Source of the DNA: Gautieria morchelliformis
Taxonomy: Eukaryota > Basidiomycota > Agaricomycetes > Gomphales > Gomphaceae
Direction of reading: 5' to 3'
Length of the DNA: 64,000 nucleotides
Assembly: GCA_015179125.1 (NCBI GenBank)
Contig: WHVA01000363.1
Span: forward strand, 54,827-118,826
Part shown: positions 31,489-39,793 of the stretch, piece after piece
How positions within the stretch are numbered: the first letter of the stretch is position 1
How the letters are laid out: each line of letters begins with the position of its first letter
Position numbers and translations under genes: made by a program
Notes under the pieces: generated by a model
What the model saw: the letters and a program-made list of their open reading frames with translations, nothing else
Database searches by the model: none
Told to the model about the DNA's origin: nothing

Positions 31489-32178
31489 TGTTATGTATCG
31501 AGATTTCCACTAAGTCAGAACTTGAAAGGACAGCGGCTTCAACTTATAGGTTGCGCCCCCGATGAACTATTGTCCTAAGTATTTCGGAACTGAGTCGGAA
31601 GTCGGAAAGTACTGGACCAAAGGTTTGGTCGGAACTTGTGCCGGAACTGAGGCGGGAGGCGGAAGACGGAAGACTGAGAGGGACTGAGATCTTGCTAGAC
31701 TCGCTGTGCTAAGGACAGGAGATGGAGCGAAGGAAATCAAGTATCGAAGGTGATTATCTGATTGCAGAATAACAGACATACATGAGGGGTTTTATACAAA
31801 GCGCAGAACAACAAGTAATGGTATTGTACTAAGCAAATTCCGGAGGAAGCGGAAGTCGAGTAGACAATGTGTGGGAACTAACTATTGGGAACAATGGGAC
31901 TACAAGGGGGGTTCAGGGTAAGGTAGAACAATGGCAAAGAACAAGGGGTCGGGAAAACATATCTGACAACGAACTACAAGGGTGACCGGATATATGGTTT
32001 TGATGAACGATGAAGCGGGTCCGGTGGGTCCGAGTAATAGAGTCGAAAGAACGAGGGAAATGTACAATGGGTGGAATGTCGGAAATGTCGGAGGGGCGGA
32101 ACGTGTGGCGGAACTATCGGAGGGGCGGAAGGAGTGGCGGAACTGAGGGTCGGAAGTCGGAAATGAATGGTCGTAACA
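31489..32178 (-). repeat. Gypsy-1 3' LTR
   Basis: 690 bp; on the plus strand TGTTATGTATCGAG...GTCGTAACA. A TATA-like box (TGTATAAAACCCC on the minus strand) is near 31780-31800. It is almost identical to 37957-38646. Confidence 0.95.
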
Positions 32179-32234
32179 GTATCTCCCTTCTAAGGTCGAG
32201 CCCCGCGAGACCACAAGTCGGAATCACGTGACCT

Positions 32235-33485
32235 GTGAACAAACGCGTCGGAGTTCGAAAGATAGGCGGGAAACAAGACGCGTCTTCTGTTTTATCCATC
32301 ATGAACACTCCAGTCGATTTTTCCAAAATGACCAGCGCTGAGATGAAACAGCATTTTGCTGATATGCTCGCGCAAAAGGAATTGGCCGAACGGCGCGAGG
32401 CCGAGGAAGCCGCGCGGAAAGAGAGGGAGCATCTGGAGGAGGAGCGCAAGGAGAAAGAGCGCATGGAACAGGAGCGGAAAGAGAAGGAGGAGCGTGACCG
32501 TAAACGTCGCGAGGAGGAGTCGCGTGTGCGCGAAGAACAGCGGAAACGGGACGCGGCCAGAAAGGTTGCGGAAGAAAAGGCCGCGGTGGAAAAGGCAGGG
32601 AAATCCCGGGTGAGTCGGAAATGTCGTGTGGTGTTCCGGAGCTCACGGAAAAACTGCCAGAGAGTCGTAGAGTCCGAGGGGGAGTCGGAAGCGGAAGGCA
32701 GTGCGGAAAGCATGCCGGCTCCAGAGGGCAAGGGGAAGCAGAAAGAAAATGCTCCCATGCCGAACATCGTTGAGGAGCGGAAACGGAGGGCGGACGAGTT
32801 CCAGCAAGCTCGGAAAGAGAAGCTGGCCCGGATACTGGAGTTGCGAGAACTGGGGCCGGAAAATCCCGCGACCCGGAACAGGAAGACCAGGGACGGCGAG
32901 GAGGAGAAGGCTCCTTGCGATACGTGCGAAGTCAAGGGCCTGGAGTGCGTGTGGTCGGAAAATCCGCAGGAGACGGCCTGCGAACGGTGCTGAGACAAGA
33001 AGTGCCGTTGCGTGGTGGATGGGTGTGCCGCGAGGGTGGAGCGGAAATGGCGCAGGGTTGAGACCGAGGGGCCTGAAACCCCTAAGTCGAAACCGGGACC
33101 GCGCGGAAAGAAGCCAGAGGGATTTCCGGTGACCAGCACCTCGGAGACAGCGGTTCTCAACCACTTCTCCATGGTGTCGCCGTTGTTCGACATCGCGAGG
33201 TCGTTGAGGGGTATCCGGAGATCCCAGCGCGGGATCCGGAGCACTCTGGAGGACATGGCAGAACTTCAGCAACAGCAGTTGCTGTCCTTCCAGAACCAGA
33301 TGACCGTCATGTCGGCGGTCTTGGAGCAGTTCAAGCGGGAGTACCGGTGGCGGAACGACATGGTCCGGGAAAGGATGGAATCGCGGATGCAGGAGAAGAA
33401 CGGGGCGGAAGCGGGTTCGAGCGGGGGGGGGGGGGGGCGGAAAAAGAGCTGGAAGCAGAGAAAGAGGTCGAGGCGGAGACAATGA
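32235..33485 (+). CDS. Antisense ORF of Gypsy-1: coiled coil plus Zn2Cys6-like cluster, one internal UGA
   Basis: Runs opposite to gag-pol, between the end of the chromointegrase and the 3' LTR. The first 253 codons open with a short leader; MNTPVDFSKMTSAEMKQHFA (32301) is the likely start. A long charged helix follows (AERREAEEAARKEREHLEEE and on, residues ~45-120 of the ORF), then an acidic/basic linker. A Cys cluster spans 32911-33010: C-X2-C-X6-C-X10-C-X2-C, then a UGA codon (32991-32993), then the last Cys, giving X6 if the UGA counts as a residue. That is the Gal4-type spacing. The same frame continues to 33485 with LEDMAELQQQQLLSFQNQMT and a basic C-tail after a 15-G run (33423-33437). 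The UGA is one transition from CGA (Arg). Inference: a DNA- or RNA-binding accessory protein. There is no match to env, and no signal peptide or membrane segment. Confidence 0.6.
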
Positions 33486-33625
33486 GGGAGGAGTAGGGGT
33501 GTCAAAGACTTGTAGATAATTTCTTGAAGTGTCGGAAAATAGAGTAGCGGACAAATAATCGGATTTTACCAATGACTTGCAAACTTGTAAGAAAGCAATG
33601 GTGTCGGAAATGAGGTCGGAAATGA

Positions 33626-35430
33626 CTAGGGCGCGGAATTGGGGCCAGGCTTATCAGGGTAAGACTTGTGGAAATCAGAGACGAGGTCAGAGGCGTGGTC
33701 TAGTTCCGTGGCGGAAATCCACGAGGTCTCTTCATCGGTGTTTTCATAGCCTGCCCACTTGACTAGGTACTGGAGTTGGCAGCGGTATCGTCTGTCGAGC
33801 TTGGAGTTGAGAATTTCCGAGATTTCATATTCCGGTTCTCCGTCGATGATCACTGGCGGAGGCGGAGGTTGTTCTCGATTGGGAATTGTATTTGGAACTG
33901 CTGGCTCAAGCATAGGGACATGGAATACCGGATGTACTGCGCGCATATTGTTAGGAAGTCTGAGGGTGAAAGAACGACTGCTGGCCTTAGCCATGATCTC
34001 GTAAGGACCGAGGTATTTCTCAGAGAGCTTCTTTGAGGGGCGAGTGGTGCGGAAGTTTTCCGCTTTGACAAAGGCTTTGTCGCCAATCTCAAATGCCGGT
34101 TGCAGAAGGCGTTTCCGATCGGCGGAAGTTTGGTATCTCTTCTGGGCAGCGGTAATGTTCTCTCGGAGGTGCTGGTGAAGGTCGTTGAGTTCCACAACGA
34201 AATCTCGGGCTCTTGCAGAGGCGAGGTCGCGTTCGGGGTGGATGGCGAGATTCGGGTGGTAGCCCTTGTTGGCCTAAAAGGGTGATATTCCGGTGGTAGC
34301 GGAAGGCGCATTGTTGTAGGCAAATTCCGCGAGCGGAAGAAGGTCGGACCAATTGCTATGTTGGTAGTTGCAATAGACGTGGAGATACTGCTCAAGGGTC
34401 TGATTAGTACGTTCCATTTGTCCATCTCCTTCGGGATGATAACCGGAAGTGAAGTGGAGCTTCATATCGAGAGCCTTGCCGAGTGTGCGGAAAAAGGAGG
34501 ACACGAATTCAGAACCACGGTCGGAAGTGACATGGGAAGGGATTCCGTGCTTGGAAAAGGCGTGGAGCACAAAGAGCTGTGCAAGCTGGGCGGAAGTTAT
34601 GGTGTCATAGGTCGGAATAAAGATGGACTGCTTTGTGAGGCGGTCAACGATCACTAGAATGGTATCATAGCCAGATGACTTAGGAAGTTTCTCAATGAAA
34701 TCCATGGATCTCGAATTCCACGGTTGTTCTGGGATCGGAAGTTGCTTCAGGAGGCCGTAGGGTTTGTGACATTGGGGCTTGGCTCGCATACAGGTGGTAC
34801 ATGACTTGCAGTAGTCTTGGACCATCGTGCGGAGGAGAGGCCAAGTATAGGTGCGTCGGATTATGTCGAGGGTTTTGTTCTGGCCTTGGTGTCCTGAGAG
34901 CGGATGATTGTGGCTTTGCTGGCGTACGCGAAGTCGTAGATCGTTGGTATCCGGAACGTAAATCCGGGACTTGTACCGGAGAAATCCGTCGGAATCGAGG
35001 GACCATCCAGGACTGGTGGGGTCATCGAGGTGGGTTGTGGAGGTGGGGTCGGAACGGAGTGCGGAATGGATGTCGGAATGGAGAGACTCGGTGTCCATGA
35101 TAATTGAGGCGCGGAGTAGCAGAAACTGCAATGCTGTGGCACGCAGGGACGATGCCAGTTGCTCAGTAGAGGATACTGGGCGGAAATTGTGCGGATTAAC
35201 GCTGGCATAGTTGCTACTTCCCTCTTTTGGGTAGACGTCCCAACGTCTAGTGAGTGCGTCGGGTTTTGCTCCGAGCTTTCCGGGGCGGAAGCGGATCACC
35301 ATGTTGAACTGTGAGAGGTATTCAGACCAGCGGACTTGACGGCGAGTCAAAATCTTAGTGGTTGCAAAATACTCAAGGTTCTTATGATCCGTTACAACGT
35401 ATTCGAGGAGCTTCGAGGGGCGGAGGTGCT
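33626..35430 (-). pseudogene. Gypsy-1 integrase with chromodomain, plus RNase H tail
   Basis: From 35420 down: VVTDHKNLEYFATTKILTRR (the RNase H end), the integrase zinc region (HNHPLSGHQGQNKTLDIIRR, CKSCTTCMRAKPQCHK), and the core (MDFIEKLPKSSGYDTILVIV, HVTSDRGSEF, SGYHPEGDGQMERTNQTLEQ) with D, D and E present. An in-frame TAG at 34271-34273 follows NNAPSATTGISPF. The frame then goes on (ANKGYHPNLAIHPERD, PYEIMAKASSRSFTLRLPNN) to a chromodomain at the C-end (EYEISEILNSKLDRRYRCQL, YLVKWAGYENTDEETSW). Chromodomain integrases steer integration to marked chromatin in other fungi. Apart from the TAG the domain is whole. Confidence 0.88.
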
Positions 35431-35870
35431 AAAGCGGGACCGGAGTGCGGAACTGAATCCACGAGCGGAGTTGCATAAGAGGCTTGGGCCATCTTTGCGG
35501 ACGACGTCGGAATAGATGGAAGTTGATCCGGGGTACGGAACTGTATTTGACCCAATGCCCAGTTAATCGACGGATTATATCGGGTGACCCAATTGTGTCC
35601 TAGTACAATGGAGCAGCTAGCATCTAGCGGAGTAACGTAAAATGTAATTTCATGGTTGTCCCCAGTAGCGAAACGGATAGACAGATCCACAACCTGGGAA
35701 ATTCCCGTGTTGGAAGACCCATCGAAAAGGCGGAGCGGAATAGTCGGAATGTTGCGGGTCGGAAGTTTATGTTTCAAAACAAAGTCGGAATCGAGGAAAC
35801 AATGAGTCGAACCGGAGTCGATCAATGCGGTAAATGGGGGTGCGGAAATTGTGTCAGAAGTGAGCGGAAC
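35382..35870 (-). pseudogene. Gypsy-1 protease, joined to RNase H by an RT deletion
   Basis: PPFTALIDSGSTHCFLDSDF gives the DSG active site, and SCSIVLGHNWVTRYNPSINW the second conserved part. The frame ends at RIRCNGS, about 35382. There the reading jumps, in another frame, to RNase H residues (VVTDHKNLEYF). In family members about 400-450 residues of RT and connection domain lie between; none are found here. One deletion of roughly 1.3-1.5 kb is the simplest reading. Confidence 0.85.
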
Positions 35871-35982
35871 AGAGAGGGAGTCGGAGGACGAAAGAGCGGA
35901 TGCGTTGAGTTTAACCTCATTTGTCGCACGAATGGGGTCAACACAGCCCTCAGCTCATGCGGAGGCCGGAGGACTGCTGACT

Positions 35983-37923
35983 ATTTTTTTGAATCTGCAG
36001 CGGGAGCCGCTTCGGATTTCTCTTCCATCTTTGCTGCGCGGCCTTTGGCCTTAGCAGCGGAGGCGGAAGCGCGAGTGCAGTCGCGAGCGATGTGACCCCC
36101 TTTGCCGCAGAAAAGGCAAAGGTTGTTGTCCATGCGACGCTGGCGTTCTACAGGGGTTAGTTTTCCGTCCTTCCCAAGTTTGTCGGAAAGGTCCGGAGTG
36201 CTCTTCCGGGCGTTGGTGTTGGAACCAGAGGCCTGGTTATTGCGAGGGGTGTTGTTGTTGTTGTTCCGGTTGCCGGAGTTGGATCCGGAACTGTTGTTGT
36301 TGTTGTTTCCAGAGTTGTTATTTCCGGAATTAGTCTTCTTCTTGTCTTTATCAGACTTTTTGTCGGAAGACTTGTCGTTCTTGCTCTGGGTGGAAGTTTC
36401 ACGAGCGATCTCGGTGTCTTTCCCAGTAGCGCGAATCGATGGATTGGGCGAGGTTGCGGAGGTCAGTAAGGGTGGCGGGTTTTCCGACGCGGGCAATTTC
36501 ATCCTTGATCCGGGATGGCAAGCCCATGTAAAACTGGCGTCGGAGTGCGGCTTCTCCCCATTGGACTCGAGGAGCAAGCTGCTGAAACGTGACGATATAT
36601 TTAGCTATCTTATGAGTGTCTTTCATGCGAAGCTTATCGAGTTCATTTTCCGCATCGGCTTCCATATCAAATGGTCTGAAGTTGCTGCGGAGTTCGGAAA
36701 TGAAATTGGGGTAATCGTCGGACCAGTCGACGAGAGCGAACGGATCCATGAGGGCGGGTTCGAAGTAGTCGAGCGCCGTGCCTCGGAGATAGGAGAGGGC
36801 ATAATTTGTAGTGGACAGGAATTATAGGCAGTAGGTATGGACTGCTTGCTCAAAAGAATAGACTAGAAATTAATTCACTCTCTCAGTGAATTTAGTTGTC
36901 ACTGTAAGTATATTATACACTACCTAGAAATTAATTCACTACAGAGGATTTCTAGGTCAATAAATCGAAAGAACACTAGACTAATTTACTTGCCTCTCTC
37001 AGTGAATTTAGTTGTCACTGAGAGAGGGGGAAATCTGTCTCACTGTGCATGTACTACTACCCGGCCCTTTAGCTCCCAAGAGCTCACGCGTCGAAGTCAT
37101 TTCAGACTCCGCTGGGTGCAGCCGCTTGTGAAAATAGAAATAACAAGATGAAATGGAGCGGTAAGGAGTGACTGGAAAATTTCGAAAATAATCAGAGTGA
37201 TGGGTGCATGGTACAAGAACAATGTGAGAAGAGATTGAAACACCATACAGCAAATCGAATATATTATGCTTGATTTTGGTGCAGGAGCATAAATGCACCC
37301 AACATAATTGACCTTCCGTTCGTCGTCGGGAAAGGCGTCAGGACGATCTCGGAAATTGAGTTGAAGCTGGACCAGAAATGGCTGGAGCTTCTTGGGGTCG
37401 GAACCGTCGAACTGATCTGGTTCGCGGACCTTTGTCTTGGGCCATGGTGGTGCTTGGGCCAGGCGCTGAAGTTGTCCGGCTAGCATGGCGATGGCTTGTG
37501 CAAGATCCGGAACTGGCGCGGGCGGAACTGGGTTGGTGGGAATCTGAGGTGGAATTGGAGGTGGAGGACCGCCGGGAGGACCGCCTGGGGGGCCGCCGGG
37601 TGGGCCGCCTGGAGGGCGACTGGAGGGCCGCCTGGAGGTGGTCCTGGTGGAGGTGGTGGTGGTGGAGCTGGGCGTCGGAATGACGCTGCTGTTCGTTCGC
37701 CGCTGCTACTCGTCGAATTCCCGTCATAGTCAGGATTGTCGTCGGGGTTAGCGTCGGGAACTTCTTCGAATCGTTGCGGAAAAGCATCGGAGAGCTCATC
37801 GTCAGCACGAGAGCTGCTGGAGGGTTCCGCGTGCCTTGGTGCTGCGGATCTAAGACTGCCAAAATAAGAGAGAGCTTCGACAGCTCCTGCTCGAGCTGAA
37901 GTAGCTGTGGTACGAGGAGGCAT
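35983..37923 (-). pseudogene. Gypsy-1 gag, split by a Copia-1 solo LTR
   Basis: N-terminal ORF from 37923 (MPPRTTATSARAGAVEALSY) with a proline-rich stretch (RPAPPPPPPPGPPPGG); then, after a frame change, PPWPKTKVREPDQFDGSDPK and the start of the retrotrans_gag domain, interrupted at 37304. Past the solo LTR the domain resumes (LVDWSDDYPNFISELRSNFR, KYIVTFQQLAPRVQWGEAAL). After another shift come an Asn/Gly/Ser-rich linker and a CX2CX4HX4C knuckle (CLFCGKGGHIARDC, about 36110-36070). Confidence 0.85.
36807..37304 (-). repeat. Copia-1 solo LTR inside Gypsy-1 gag
   Basis: 498 bp, TGTAGTGGACAGG...GCACCCAACA, with a TAATT duplication at 36802-36806 and 37305-37309. It is the product of LTR-LTR recombination of a Copia-1 copy. 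The hairpin is at 36993-37027. This insertion is younger than Gypsy-1 itself. Confidence 0.95.
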
Positions 37924-37956
37924 AGTGATAGTTATCGGGTGGGAATCAGATAATAC

Positions 37957-38646
37957 TGTTACGTATCGAGATTTCCACTAAGTCAGAACTTGAAAGGACA
38001 GCGGCTTCAACTTGTAGGTTGCGCCCACAATGAACTATCGTCCTAAGTATTTCGGAACTGAGTCGGAAGCCGGAAAGTACTGGACCAAAGGTTTGGTCGG
38101 AACTTGTGCCGGAACTGAGGCGAGAGGCGGAAGACGGAAGACTGAGAGGGACTGAGATCTTGCTAGACTCGCTGTGCTAAGGACAGGAGATGGAGCGAAG
38201 GAAATCAAGTATCGAAGGTGATTATCTGATTGCAGAATAACAGACATACATGAGGGGTTTTATACAAAGCACAGAACAACAAGTAATGGTATTGTACTAA
38301 GCAAATTCCGGAGGAAGCGGAAGTCGAGTAGACAATGTGTGGGAACTAACTATTGGGAACAATGGGACTACAAGGGGGGTTCAGGGTAAGGTAGAACAAT
38401 GGCAAAGAACAAGGGGTCGGGAAAACATATCTGACAACGAACTACAAGGGTGACCGGATATATGGTTTTGATGAACGATGAAGCGGGTCCGGTGGGTCCG
38501 AGTAATAGAGTCGAAAGAACGAGGGAAATGTACAATGGGCGGAATGTCGGAAATGTCAGAGGGGCGGAACGTGTGGCGGAACTATCGGAGGGGCGGAAGG
38601 AGTGGCGGAACTGAGGGTCGGAAGTCAGAAATGGACGGTCGTAACA
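37957..38646 (-). repeat. Gypsy-1 5' LTR
   Basis: 690 bp. By eye it holds 15 CGGAA on the plus strand and one TTCCG. The bases after the LTR on the minus strand (GTATTATCTGATTCCC) show no TGG start, so the priming tRNA is unclear. Confidence 0.95.
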
Positions 38647-38714
38647 CCTTTTATTAGTTTCTTTTGTATATATATAGATGATTTGAAATGAAAGTAATTG
38701 CGTCTATCATAACA
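38647..38714 (-). repeat. LTR-X copy C, first ~63 bp
   Basis: On the minus strand it starts TGTTATGATAGACGCAATTA as copies A and B do, and continues at 31488 across the Gypsy-1 insertion. Confidence 0.85.
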
Positions 38715-39013
38715 CGGCCCCCTTGGGCCTGCCGACTCCAGACAACACCTGCAGATGGTCTTCAAGCTGCACCAGGTGAATCCCGGCTCAAGTAGGTAAA
38801 CAAGTTCTGAGACTGCATGGACTGGACCCTCTTGGACCCCAAATCCACCCTTGCAAGGGCCAAGGAAGACAGTACTACAATGCAGACACATTAGGCAAAG
38901 CAGTTACAGTGCTAAAACTGTACATAGCGAGCAATCAAAATATATACAATCACTGAGTAGGAAATGGAATGAGTTCAGGATGTGAATCACTCCAATACCA
39001 TCTTCTAGGGATG
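38715..39013. other. Unassigned single-copy-looking DNA
   Basis: No ORF longer than chance and no repeat within the window. It lies between LTR-X copy C and the Gypsy-3 LTR. Confidence 0.4.
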
Positions 39014-39443
39014 TGTTATGATACGATCCTTCATAAGGTTGACCGAGCTCGGGGGCGAAACGCGAGGTAAGGTCCAAGGTGACAGAGCGAGGTTCTGATA
39101 GGGAGGTCAGAGAGGGACTTGGCTTCAGCTTATGTGCTGCGCCAACCCTACGCACGAGTCCCAACTTCGGAGGTAAACGAATAAGAGGTGAGGTTTTGCT
39201 CAAGAGGCGAAGGCTTAGAAACTAACTAAGGATCAAAAGATACGATAGTTGATTTTCAGACTGAGGAATAGGAATGCATACAGGGGGGTTTATATACAAG
39301 CGAGGGTAAGGGTCAGGGATGAGCATATTTGTGGGGGTTCAGGGCGAGGTCAATATACAAGTGATGCATGATGGAACGGGATCAGTAACTAGGGGGTTTG
39401 GGCATGGGATCAAGGTCGGATATGAGCTGAAGCTTGGTCTCGG
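39014..39443 (-). repeat. Gypsy-3 LTR, part 1 (interrupted)
   Basis: Starts TGTTATGATACGATCC. It has TATATAAACCCCCC on the minus strand (about 39280-39300), the promoter layout of the 61478-61949 LTR, and keeps similar text around it. It is interrupted at 39443 by Gypsy-2 and resumes at 50118. Confidence 0.6.
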
Positions 39444-39655
39444 TGTAAATAACCTAGATACCATACATGTACTCTAGTTATTACATAATCCCAGTGGGCC
39501 CCTTAGGGACCCACTGTATAGTTTATGCATGGGAACTGGCCAGCGGTTCCCATTGCATCTTACTCCTATACTGTCACTACGTAGCATCAGAATACCACAC
39601 ATTGGTTAAGTTCTGTGTGCCCTTGTGACCAAGGCCTAATATCGTCATCTTTACA
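39444..39655 (+). repeat. Gypsy-2 5' LTR
   Basis: 212 bp, TGTAAATAACC...ATCTTTACA. Its ends form a short inverted repeat (TGTAAA/TTTACA). The bases after it, CATTTTTGAGCTATCC, hold no obvious TGG primer site. Confidence 0.92.
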
Positions 39656-39793
39656 CATTTTTGAGCTATCCTGCGGTTGATCGCCACGCGACCAACCGAT
39701 TGTGGATTCGAAGCAATCTTGAAAAAGATCGCTGCGTCGACGACTAAACATCATTGAGACCCTCCAGTAGACCTTCTACTGTCAGCTGCGAGC

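Larger units (their letters stand above)
31489..38646 (-). mobile_element. Gypsy-1, chromovirus-type element lacking RT
   Basis: 7158 bp on the minus strand with two 690-bp LTRs and a CCTTT duplication (31484-31488 and 38647-38651), inserted in LTR-X. Order on the minus strand: 5' LTR 38646-37957, gag, zinc knuckle, protease, a few RNase H residues, integrase with chromodomain, then an antisense ORF on the plus strand, and the 3' LTR 32178-31489. The reverse transcriptase and most of RNase H are missing. A Copia-1 solo LTR sits in gag. CGGAA is extremely frequent on the plus strand throughout. The near-identical LTRs, about two dozen visible differences or fewer, suggest a recent insertion mobilised by a helper. 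Confidence 0.92.

Noticed and set aside
32114-33256. 380-codon minus-strand ORF opposite the zinc-cluster ORF
   Set aside because: A shadow frame: Ser/Arg/Phe-rich text produced by the complement of Lys/Glu/Arg codons, with no domain. The plus frame has the ordered Cys cluster and coiled coils.
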